Assembly (NCBI RefSeq): GCF_963576675.1
Contig: NC_088911.1
Location: 32,162,501 to 32,226,500 of the forward strand
Length of the DNA: 64,000 bases
Direction: 5' to 3'
From: Euphorbia lathyris
Lineage: Eukaryota > Streptophyta > Magnoliopsida > Malpighiales > Euphorbiaceae
The notes beneath the pieces were generated by a model. It saw only the letters and a program-made list of their open reading frames with translations, had not been told where the DNA came from and ran no database searches. Of the stretch, positions 1-9,570 are shown piece after piece. Position 1 is the first letter of the stretch; every line of letters begins with the position of its first letter. The position numbers and the translations under genes are program-made.

Positions 1-370
1 CCTGGTCTCTAAATCGACCGTAGGCAAAGTGGCTCAATAGCAACCCTGGTCTCTAAATTGACCGCATGCAAAAAGGCTCAACAGCAACCCTGGTCCACGA
101 CCGCGGGTAAAATGGCTCAAAAGCAACCCTGGTCCACGACCACGGGTAAAATGGCTTAAAAGCAACCCTGGTTTCTAAATCGACCGCAGGCAAAATGGCT
201 CAATAGCAACCCTGGTCCACGACCGCGGGTAAAATGGCTCAATAGCAACCCTGGTCTCTAAATCGACCGCCGGCAAAATGGCTCAATAGCAACCCTGGTC
301 TACGACCGCGGGTAAAATGGCTCAAAAGCAACCCTGGTCCACGACCGCGGGTAAAATGGCTCTTTCTAGC
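1..370. repeat. Minisatellite array in the gypsy 3' region
   Basis: About eight imperfect head-to-tail units begin AGCAACCCTGGT and end AAAATGGCTCAA. Two unit types alternate irregularly. One carries TCTAAATCGACCGC and is about 46 bp; the other carries CCACGACCGCGGG and is about 39 bp. The array reaches the left edge, so its full size is unknown. It lies inside the gypsy element, in the noncoding part between pol and the unseen 3' LTR. Confidence 0.85.
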
Positions 371-687
371 AATTTTGGATTTTAACATCATTGTTTGTAT
401 TTTTACTGGAGCTATCGTCTCGGGTATTTGAGTTGTTGATAGGAACGTCCTTACCTCTTCGTCGGGAACACTAAAAATTACTTTTCCGTCGACTGTTGTC
501 TGTATTTTGACTGGCACCACTGTTCCATAAAATTTTGACTGTCGTCTGGAATCATATCCTTATGGTGTTGGTCACTGCCTGGCATAAACGCAGACTGAAA
601 CGGACTGCAAATCGGAGGTCTGTGCACCTGGTAATTAATTATTTACTTTTTACCTTTATGTCACGTCGTACCTTTTTCGCTATTTAT

Positions 688-743
688 GGGAATGCCATTC
701 CCTTCTTCTATATAAGGTGGTGGGGTTTCATTTCAACCCCACC
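688..743 (+). promoter_or_regulatory. TATA promoter of the antisense PMD gene, flanked by two hairpins
   Basis: CTATATAAGG at 708-717 is a good plant TATA box 78 bp before the predicted ATG at 795. A perfect 7-bp inverted repeat (688-694 with 696-702) lies just upstream. A perfect 9-bp inverted repeat (719-727 with 735-743) lies just downstream. A CT-rich tract typical of a plant leader (744-770) follows. Promoter function is inferred from position and motif. Confidence 0.6.
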
Positions 744-911
744 CCTTCTCTCTCTTCTCTCTCTCTCTAGCACTAAACTTAGAGCCTTCTCGTGATGGGT
801 TCGGATAAATACGATGGCACGAAGGGTATGGACGCGGGTTTTGAGAACTTGACTAGAGTGGCCCCTTTTCAGCATCCTGCTTCTCATCTGAGCCGGACCA
901 ACATCAATCCG

Positions 912-1645
912 GTAAGTACCCCCTTAATCTTTATCCTTTGACAAGACTTCTAGGCCTTAGCAGCCCCATTTTGAACGTCATTTGCATGCTAACCTTTACG
1001 ATGCTTAGAAGACTTTTAGTTAGAAAACGCGAATTTTTATGCACGTGAGCAATGTTTTATGCTTTTTGTTTGTTGAAAGAATATAAACTATATACATGTG
1101 AATAGTAAAAATATGAACAATGCATGCCCATAGTAAAAACGTGAATAGTGCACGTGAATAGTAGAAAACATGAATAATGCATGCTAACCGCAAAAAATGT
1201 GAATAGTGCACGTGAGTAGTAAAAACGTGAATAGTGCATGTGAATAGTAAAAAACATGAATAATGCATGCTAACCGCAAAAAAAACGTGAATAGTGCACG
1301 TGAATAGTAAAAACGTGAATAGTGCACGTGAATAGTAAAAAAACGTAAACAACTAAATTAAACGCTTTTAACCCAAGTTAGAATTAGATTAAGCTCCTCG
1401 CAAGCACGCGGGGGAGTGGAACACCAAAGAATAACGAATTAACCAAATCCTATACAAATGATCCTACGAATGAAATCTCATAGAGTAACGATCCTAACTG
1501 ACAGGAACTTCTAGGTTAGATTTAAACATAACTGAAAGAATAACTAGGTTAACAAACTTTTATTAGACTTATGCATAGAAGCGAGGTTCTCGAGGAGTAA
1601 TGACTTTAGTTTGGCCCTTTGCCTTACCCGTTCCGTTCCTTCCAG
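912..1645 (+). other. Intron 1 of the PMD gene
   Basis: The donor is CCG|GTAAGT and the acceptor TTCCAG|GTTATT, both phase 0. The 734-bp intron is much longer than the others in this gene (65-90 bp) and holds the GTGAATAGT tandem array at about 1080-1350. Confidence 0.7.
1080..1350. repeat. GTGAATAGT minisatellite in PMD intron 1
   Basis: At least ten imperfect copies of a GTGAATAGT(A)n or GTGAATAGTGCACGT unit occur, with a higher-order unit that adds CATGAATAATGCATGCTAACCGC. It is noncoding; the minus-strand reading frames through it are repeat artefacts rich in Tyr, Ser and His. Confidence 0.85.
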
Positions 1646-3772
1646 GTTATTGGCATTTCAGGGACCACCGAGGACATTCATATCTGGCATGCCATGCTTA
1701 GCCCGGCGGCTAAAGCCCGGGTACGAGAGTTGGGATTCGAGCCTTTCATCCTGGCGCTGCCTCGTGCCAACGGAGTGTGTGACCGGCTTGGTCTGCGTGC
1801 CTTATACGAGAGATGGGTAGACTCGACCCACACCTTCCACTTCTCGTTTGGGGAGATGACGATCTCACCCCGCGACTTCTCACTGCTGATCGGATTACGG
1901 GGTAGCGGCATCCCGGTTCCGCTTTTCTTTGACATGGTGCGTCCTCGGGTTGACCGAGCTGAGATATCTGCTCTGATCGGACCCGGAGTCTATAAAGGTG
2001 TCAAGGCCACCCCGGCGAAGTTTGTTACCACTTTTGGATTATTGAGTCGCAGGGACTCCTATGACCGAGATGACACGGATCAGGCCACTCGCAGCTTCCT
2101 TCTGTACGCTTTAGGCGAGACGATCTTCCGCACTAAGAGTGGAACCATACACGCGGGTCTCATCCAGGCTTTCCGTGATTTGGATACAGTGTCGTCCTAC
2201 GATTGGGCAGGAGCCGGCTTGGCTTTTCTATATAAGTTCCTGGACTTGACTTGCCGGAAGTGCAAGGATTTCGGCGGCTACACCTTTGTCCTCTATCATT
2301 GGCCTGTCTCTTTATTCTTTTTGCGATTTCCGTTTCTGATATCCGTTTCTACGAGCAGGTTTGGGCCTATGAGAGGTGGATTCTTCCGTGCACCCGCAGG
2401 AGTAGGCCGCGTACGGTTAGGCTTCCACTTATGGCGAGGTGGAGTGACTTTGATTTGCGCGACGAGAGGAGGCGGACGGTGGCCCGACTCCTATCATGGA
2501 TCGACACGTGGAGCTTGGGACAGGTGAACGTCTCCTAACCATGCTGGATTTTCGTTTGATCTTGTCTGACCTTTCTTTTGTTTTTCAGATTTCGTTCAGA
2601 TGGGACGACCTCGACTTTGGTCTCGATTATGCTTATGTCACCCGCATTCAGGGGCAGCAGTTTGTGCTCACCGGCCCGTGCATGCGAGCATGGTATTTGG
2701 GAGACCGGGGTTTTACTGGGGTTAGCACCACACATTGGACGCCAGGTGAGATTCCCGTGTCCATATTTACAGTGAGGGTCATGCCCTTGTCGGACATCCG
2801 TCGTGATTTGACCCGTCGATTTGCCCCTCGAGATGTGTGGGACCACGCCGGGGGTCGCGTCTAGTATTTATCGACTCTGTTGACCCCGTTGGATCCTCCC
2901 GAGGTCGCGATGGATGTGGATCCTGCGGATGACGTGTTTTCGGCGGAGGCTGTTGCTGCGGTCTTTGGTCAGGAGGAGATTCCGGTGAGTGCTTTGACCT
3001 ATTTATTCTTTATTTACGAGATGGTTATGGGTATTGATTGTGTCTTTATGTGTAGGAGGGTTCCTTGAGGAGCGCTCGGACGTCTGACTTTTTCGATGGT
3101 GCTCGGGCCCGGACGTCTGCGAGCGAGCCTTCCTAATATGCAGGCGAGTCCTCGGGCGTTGCCCAACCAGAGCGGCCTCACCTTGGCACACCCTTCCCGA
3201 TCCCAGGGAGAGATTTTCTGGTGATTCATTACGGCGAGGCGGGCGTGGCCTACTCCGGCATCGAGACAGCCCCTTCGGTTTTTACCTCGAGGATGTCGTT
3301 CGATCCCCCTGATGCCCTCTATACTTCGAGGGAGACGTGTACCGATTACATGGGATTGTCCGGTTATTTCAGAGAGCAGCTCAACCTGCGCTGTGCCGGC
3401 CACCTGGTGAGTATTCTTATTTTGTATTAGTGTAGTGAAATGTATGCGTGTGATGCACATATGTATGTATGACTTCAATTGTTGCATGTTTTGCAGAGCG
3501 ATCTTCATGCGAACGAGCAACGGCTCAGTGAGTCGCAGCGGGATGCCGACGCTAGGGTCGGGCAGGTATATCGAGAGAGAAATGCTCATTGGTCGGAGAT
3601 GATGCGAGTGGAGACCGAGGGGCATCTTGCCGCAGAGGAGATGACGCGAGTGGAGACCGCGGGGCGCCTTGCTGCCGAGGAGGGTCGTCAGGTTGCCGAG
3701 GAGGCCTTATCTGCGGAGCGGGCTTCTCGTTTGAGGGACTTTGAGGACTTCTGGGATCTTCCTCCTCATTAG

Positions 3773-4225
3773 GCTCATTATTTGTAGTTTTCTCATTAGT
3801 ATTACCCCGATGTATAGCTTGTATATAGGGAGAGGGGTGGATAGGACATAGGCTTTTTATGTAAAAGATGTAGGAAATGTATAACTCATAATTCATAATA
3901 CAATGCATTCAGTAGATTATAATGATTCCAATCATTCTCTTCAAATATATTCATGCCTTTATTTATTTACAAACAACAGAAATACTTAGCCGCCTATACA
4001 TTATTTTCATAATTGCTCAAAATATAACCACTGTTACCAGGATCCGCCTTTTTTCGATTTTCAGATCCCAGCGATTTTTCAACTCTCCTTTTATTATCCT
4101 GGAATTTTCAAACGAGTGCCCTTTCGGGTTTTCACCCATTGGGATGTCCCTTATTGTTGCATAGGTCGCCCTTTGCGGGTTTTCAACCTATCGGGAATTT
4201 TCATTTCTTTTTTTCTCTTTTTTTT
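3773..4225. other. Spacer between the PMD gene and gypsy integrase
   Basis: This is the convergent region between the antisense PMD gene and the gypsy pol stop. It holds AT-rich probable 3' UTR of the PMD gene (AATACA near 3897). A short imperfect duplication around 4110-4195 (GCCCTTTCGGGTTTTCA / GCCCTTTGCGGGTTTTCAA) is also present. No gene was seen. Confidence 0.6.
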
Positions 4226-5569
4226 TTACGAAAAGTATTTCTTAAGCCTATCCAGATTGGTAGGTTCGGAGAACTCCATACCATCCATAGTAGTTAGCTT
4301 CACCGCCCCTTTGCTTAGGATTTTCTTCACGAGGAATGGTCCTTCCCGGTTTGGCCTGAACTTGCCCCTAGGGTCGGTGTGCGTCATTCGGATCTGTTTC
4401 AGCACCAGGTCCCCTTCTTTGATAGGGCTGGCCTTGACCTTTTTGTTGAAGGCCCGGGCCATCCTTCTCTGATATAACTGCACATGATACAGAGCCTCCA
4501 TCCTTTTCTCGTCCACCAATGCTAATTGTTCATATCGCTCTTTCACCCATTCCGTCTCGGGAATCTCTGCTTCTACTACGATTCTCAACGATCGCTTTTC
4601 AATCTCAATCGGGAGAACGGCTTCGGCCCCGTATACCAAGGAGAACGGCGTTGCCCCAGTCGACGTTCTAACTTTCGTGCGATAAGCCCATAAAGCGAGC
4701 AGAAGCTGCTCGTGCCAATTCCGATGCGACTCTACTGTCTTTACAAGAATCCTTTTAGGGTTCTTATTAGCCGCCTCTACCGCACCATTAGCTTGTGGGC
4801 GATACGGAGAAGACCTATGATGCTCAATACCGTACTCTTGGAAGAGACTTCTCACCTCTCCCTGAAACTGGACCCCATTATTCGTGATCATGTGATGAGG
4901 CACTCCAAACCTGGTGATCAAGTGCTTTTCAATGAACTTCCTCATCTGCTTAGACCCCAACTTGCTAAATGATTCTGCCTCTACCCACTTGGTGAAGTAA
5001 TCAATGGCGACTGCAATGAATTTGTGTCCGTTCGATGCATCAGGCCTCACCTCCCCGATGATATCAATGCCCCAAGCCGCAAACGGCCAAATGGGTGCTA
5101 ACACGTGCAGTTCCATAGCTGGTAAGTGATTATAATCTCCGTGGATTTGACAATCATGGCATTTCTTCGCATATTCGTTACAATCTATTTCCATGGTGAG
5201 CCAATAGAAGCCTTGCCTTATGATTTTCTTTGCTAATACTGCTCCTCCCATATGGGCTCCACAAATTCCCGAGTGTACTGACTCCATTGCCTCACGGGCT
5301 TCTCCCTCATCCAAGCACCTCAATTGTAAACCATCGGCGTGTCTTTTGTAAAGCAAGTCATTGTGGATGACAAATTGCTGAGCTAACCTTCTGATCACAG
5401 CATGATCCCTAAGTTCTGATTCTGCCGGGTATGTTCCACTTTTCATGAAGTTTACGATATCAAAATACCAAGGCTTTTCATCTGCTCCCAACAACATTAC
5501 GTCTTCATAGCACGGTTTGTGGGACCTCCTCAGCATCAAAGGCTTCGAGGCAAGATTCCGAGGGTTATC
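4226..5569 (-). pseudogene. Gypsy integrase (C-terminal part of pol)
   Basis: The N-terminal HHCC zinc-binding region includes HSGICGAHMGG and CHDC. It is followed by the retroviral-type catalytic core (WGIDIIGEV, DYFTKWVEAES, PYRPQANGAVEAANKN) and a C-terminal SH3-like region (KEGDLVLKQI). The second catalytic Asp is replaced: the usual TDNG reads TNNG (codon 4880-4882), which should abolish strand transfer. The reading frame is continuous with the RNase H part upstream but is separated from it by a TAG at 5570-5572. The integrase would insert cDNA into chromosomes; this copy is expected to be inactive. Confidence 0.9.
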
Positions 5570-6957
5570 CTATACTAACACTAAAGTGGCCAAAGCATCC
5601 GCTGCCTGGTTCTGTGCTCGAGGAATGTGATAAAAACGACACTCGCTGAATCTCTGCGCCAATCCCTCCAACTGATCTAGGTATGGACGCAACCTTTCTT
5701 CCTTTACTTCCCAGTTTCCCTGTGCTTGTTTGATAATCAGTTTTGAGTCGCCCCAAATTTCAACATATGATGCTCCCAGCGCTGCTAACGACTCTAACCC
5801 GTAGATGCACGCTTCATACTCGGCCATATTATTGGTGAGAGGGAAGGATAACTTCTTTGCCATTGGGACCCTTTCTCCTTCTGGTGAGATAAGTAGCACT
5901 CCTACCCCGGCTCCATTTGAGTTAACCGCTCCATCGAAGAACATTTTCCATGGTATAACTTCGATTGCGTTCAAGTGCTCATCGGGGAAATCATAGTTTA
6001 TCTCTTCCTCTTCTGCACTTAGAGGCTGATTGGCCAGAAATTCCGCTACGGCTCTCCCCTTAATAACCTTTTTCGTTACATATTCGATGTCAAATTCGGA
6101 CAAGAGCAACAACCATCGGGCTAGCTTCCCTGTTAGAGACGGAGTTCGGTACAGATACTTCACGGGATCCATCCGGGAAATAATGATCACTTTGTAAGAT
6201 TGAAAATAGTGTCGTAGTTTCTTTGTTAGCCATACTACTGCCACGCACGTCTTTTCGATCATGTTATACTTAAGCTCATATTCCAGGAACTTCTTACTCA
6301 GATAATACACCACGTGCTCCACACCGGTGTCCCCTTCTTGGGCCAGCATTGCCCCAACAGATCGCTCCTCGATTGCTACATAGAGGAGAAGCGACTTTCC
6401 AAGTTTAGGCGGTCTTAAACCCGGTGGATTAGACAAATAGTTCTGGACACTCTCCAACGCTTGCTGGCACTTATCATTCCAAATCGTGGGTTGATCTTTC
6501 CGTAGCAGCTTAAAGATAGGCTCGCAGATCGCAGTGAGTCGTGATATGAATCGACTGATATACTGAACCTGCCCCAGAAATCCTCTCACTTCTTTCTCAT
6601 TCTTTGGCGCCGGCATTTCTTGTATGGCCTTTACTTTGTCGGGATCCACCTCAATCCCCTTGTTACTGATCACATAGCCTAAGATCTTCCCCGATGAAAT
6701 GCCAAAGAAGCACTTATTCGGGTTCAACCTTAGCTTGAATTCTACGATTCGGGCCAAAACCTTCTCAAGTGCAGCGAAATGCCCCTCTCTCGTCTCCGAC
6801 TTGACCATCATGTCGTCCATATAGACTTCCACCTCTTTGTGTATCATATCATGGAACAGTGCTGTAGCCATCCGTTGATAAGTTGCCCCTGCATTTTTCA
6901 AACCAAACAGCATTACTCTATAGCAGTATGTTCCCCACTCAGTTGTGAACGAGGTCT
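5570..6957 (-). pseudogene. Gypsy reverse transcriptase palm/thumb and RNase H
   Basis: The segment opens with FGLKNAGATYQRM. It carries the RT catalytic motif YMDDMMVKS and the connection region, and then a plant-type RNase H with FFDGAVNSNGAG, MAEYEACIYGLE, GDSKLIIKQ and AADALATL. Upstream, the frame shifts by one base near 6955. The preceding segment runs into a different frame exactly where RT motifs continue. Downstream, the TAG at 5570-5572 interrupts the frame before integrase. The role is reverse transcription and removal of RNA from hybrids. Confidence 0.9.
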
Positions 6958-8052
6958 TGCCTTGTGCTTTTCTGCCATTTGAACTTGCATGTAGCCCATA
7001 AAGCCGTCAACATTCATGTGCAAGACGCTCGATGCTGCACTGTCGATTAATACGTCGATGTGAGGCAATGCGAATTCATCTTTGGGGCAAGCCTTATTGA
7101 GATCTCTATAATCGACGCACATTCTTACTTTACCGTCCTTCTTCGCGATTGGTACTACATTTGCAACCCAAGGGGGATAGTCGATTACTTCGATGAACCC
7201 TGCTTCTAACTGTTTCTTCACTTCCTCTATGATCTTATCTGCCCATTCCGGCCTCATGCGTCGGAGTTTCTGTTTCATGGGCTTAGTATCAGGGTATGTT
7301 GGAATACAGTGAGTTACGATTGATTGATCGATTCCTGGCATGTCTTTGTATGTCCAAGCAAACACTATTTCGTATTTTTTAATTATTCTCTCAAATTCTT
7401 TCCTCTCTTCAATAGTTAATTCTTGAGCAATTTGTATAAGTTTAGGATTTTCATCCGTGCCAAGATTGAAAGTTGACATTTCTATTGTATTGATTTCAAA
7501 TGTAGGCATGTTATATGAATGAGAATGCATGGAATGATCAGAATCAACATCAAGCAAGTAAGCAAAATCAGAATTCATTTCATTGATAGTGTTGGCGAGT
7601 ACATCATCGGATTCAAATAAAGCAGTAATAAAATTGTCATCATCGGGGTTCCCGGGTTTCTCATAAGCCTTGGAGGTGTTGGGCTTGTCCGCCGCTCCCA
7701 CAGTTGCCTCAATAGTGATGACCTGCTCCTCGGCATTCAGATCTAACATCATGATCTCCTCGACGAAGCAGCTTGCCTCCCCTTTGCCCCAACTGGTGAC
7801 ATCATTGAAAATCTCAAAGCCCGGCAGAATCTTTCCTTCGGCGCTAGTCCATGACTCGGGAGTCCCAGAATAAACCTTCCCGTGTCCCTCATTCACAAAA
7901 TACTTCTTTAGGCCCACCTTTCCTTCACCACCTGTGTTGGACGGACCTCCCAGCTCATATCCCAAACCCCTCCGGGTTTTCTGACTCTTGAAGTCCGGAG
8001 ATTCTGGCAACCCTTGATGGTGTGCTCCCAAGCCCATACCGGGGATGAAACC
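6955..8052 (-). pseudogene. Gypsy protease-RT linker and RT fingers
   Basis: The segment contains FIPGMGLGAHHQGL (G-patch-like linker common in Tat gypsy), an acidic linker, then RT start motifs (HCIPTYPDTKPMKQKLRRM, GFIEVIDYPPWVANVV, GKVRMCVDYRDLNKACPKD). The reading frame joins that of the protease segment at 19773 once Sirevirus A and one 5-bp target copy are removed, so these were one gene. Frame is lost near 6955. The apparent N-terminal MWKGVST belongs to the inserted LTR, not to this gene. Confidence 0.88.
8048..8052. repeat. Target-site duplication, left copy (AAACC)
   Basis: AAACC directly precedes the TG of the Sirevirus A 5' LTR and matches 19768-19772 exactly. Five bases is the usual length for Ty1/copia integration. 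Confidence 0.9.
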
Positions 8053-9186
8053 TGTTGAAACACCTTTCCACAAGATTTTGATTTGACAAAATCATCCATG
8101 ATTAAGAGGCAATTAAATTTAAATGCGTTGATTTAATTGTACTAATGCGTTTGTTCAATATTGAGTGCAAAAATATATATATAAAGTAAGACATGACAAA
8201 AGTCAGCATAAGCCAAAGCTGAGTGGAACGGAACTCAGCATGAAAGAATAGAAGTTGAGTAAAGTAGAACTCACCATCAGAAGCTTCCTTCAAAGTTGTC
8301 AGAACAAAGCTGACTAAATTAGAAGACTCCTTCAGAATTGAATAAACAGAACCGAGCTGACTAAGAAGGAACTCAACATGGAAGTTGAACCTTCGAAGAT
8401 AACGAATGAAGCTGAGTGACAGTCAGGACAGCATGAAGGATCCGTTCACTAAAGGACAAAGTCTGCCAATCTTCTGCACCAATAATTGAAGCCTCGAAAA
8501 TACACAAAAGACTAATTCCAAGAATCATGGGTCTATGGATTATTGGTAAAAGACAACTGGCACAAAAAGACAAGTCTGATGCAAGAAGACAAAACCTGAC
8601 GCCTGAAGAAAACAGAGGAAGGGAATGGCAGAACAGTCTGAAGCTGACCAGAAGCAGTCTGCTAAAAGAGCCGTTTTGGACTTAATGGCTAAATCATCTC
8701 AAATGATCCAATCTTCAGAAATTCATCTATAAAAGGACAATGATAGTTCTTGGATCATTTGCCGAAGTATCAAAAGAAAAATACAAGAGAGAAAATCTTC
8801 AAAGCACTCAAATACAAAAAGATCTTACACCAACATTTCTATTCTCTGTGTAAATGCTAGATTGATTGTTTTGTAATCATCTAAGGTGTTCTTTACTTGA
8901 AAAAGAACAAGTGTGTAATCAATAGGAATATTGAGAGTGTTGAGCTGAGTACTTGGTTGTAAGTATCCAGTGGTAGAAAAATCTAAGTGCTGGGTTGTAG
9001 TACTTAGTAGGAGCTGAGTAGATGAATAGAGGACGTACTCTTGCATACTCACTGCCTTGTAAAGGGTTTGTGCTCTACCTTGAAAGAGCTCAGTATCGGA
9101 TTGAAAATCCCAGGAGGAACTGGGGACTGGACGTAGGCAGAGAGGCCGAACCAGGATAAGTCGTGCTGAGTAACTTCTAAACTCTT

Positions 9187-9219
<33 letters not shown>

Positions 9220-9506
9220 GCATGTGTTGCTTGTTGTATTTACTCAGCTTATAAATTGTTAAAACTGAAACTAAGTAAATCTGAGTGCTAAGTTGGAAGC
9301 TGACCTTTCAAGTGTCAATTCCCAACTCTCAAGTCAAGCAGTCTTAGTCAGCATAGAACTAAAACTGTCTGACTAATCAATAGGCCGTGCTGACCAACAC
9401 GCTGAGTTATCAAACTTTTGAAATAACATTAAGTCAGCATAATTAAAAGCGAAAAAGTTACATTAGTTCCTAACCCCCCCTTGGAACTAATTACTAGGGA
9501 CCAACA
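8053..9506 (+). repeat. 5' LTR of Sirevirus A
   Basis: It begins TGTTGAAACACC and ends GGGACCAACA (TG...CA). A TATA box, CTATAAAAGG, lies at 8727-8736 and should set the start of the genomic RNA. The LTR contains a CT/TA microsatellite at about 9186-9219 and many GCTGA(G/C) motifs. It matches 18291-19767 almost base for base. Confidence 0.95.
8727..8736 (+). promoter_or_regulatory. TATA box of the Sirevirus A 5' LTR
   Basis: CTATAAAAGG is conserved in the 3' LTR at about 18960-18970. The spacing leaves R and U5 of roughly 750 bp. Confidence 0.65.
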
Positions 9507-9508
9507 AG

Positions 9509-9520
9509 TGGTATCAGAGC
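9509..9520 (+). other. Primer binding site, initiator Met tRNA type (Sirevirus A)
   Basis: TGGTATCAGAGC begins two bases after the 5' LTR. It is the classic plant copia PBS complementary to the 3' end of initiator methionine tRNA. Confidence 0.92.
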
Positions 9521-9570
9521 ATTTAAGCTCACTACTCAAAGATCTAACAATCTTGAGCTGATCCCGATAA

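Larger units (their letters stand above)
795..3772 (+). pseudogene. Plant mobile domain (PMD) protein gene, spliced, with two in-frame stops
   Basis: A six-exon model joins in phase 0 at every junction: 795-911, 1646-2287, 2359-2523, 2589-2984, 3056-3406 and 3497-3772. All introns are GT-AG. Exon 2 opens with VIGISGTTEDIHIWHAML and contains the PMD-like segment (SPRDFSLLIGL, PLFFDMV). Exon 3 supplies VWAYERW and exon 4 FRWDDLDFGLDYAYV. The last exon encodes a charged, probable coiled-coil tail rich in Glu and Ala that ends DFWDLPPH. PMD (aminotransferase-like) proteins are a plant family found both as host genes and as cargo of transposons. Two stops break the frame: TAG at 2862-2864 and TAA at 3134-3136. 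Coding similarity and splice sites continue past both, so decay looks recent. The gene lies antisense in the 3' region of a Tat-like gypsy element, a known position for extra antisense ORFs in that lineage. The exon 2/3 junction is the least certain. Confidence 0.75.

Noticed and set aside
1020..1352. 110-residue minus-strand ORF rich in Tyr, Ser, His and Phe
   Set aside because: It is a translation of the GTGAATAGT minisatellite and has no coding character.
3922..4472. Plus-strand ORFs antisense to the end of integrase
   Set aside because: They are shadows of the pol frame on the other strand and AT-rich spacer.
8053..8073. Protein start MWKGVSTGF for the gypsy RT segment
   Set aside because: The first codons are the antisense of the Sirevirus A LTR end; the true frame continues from the protease beyond the insertion.
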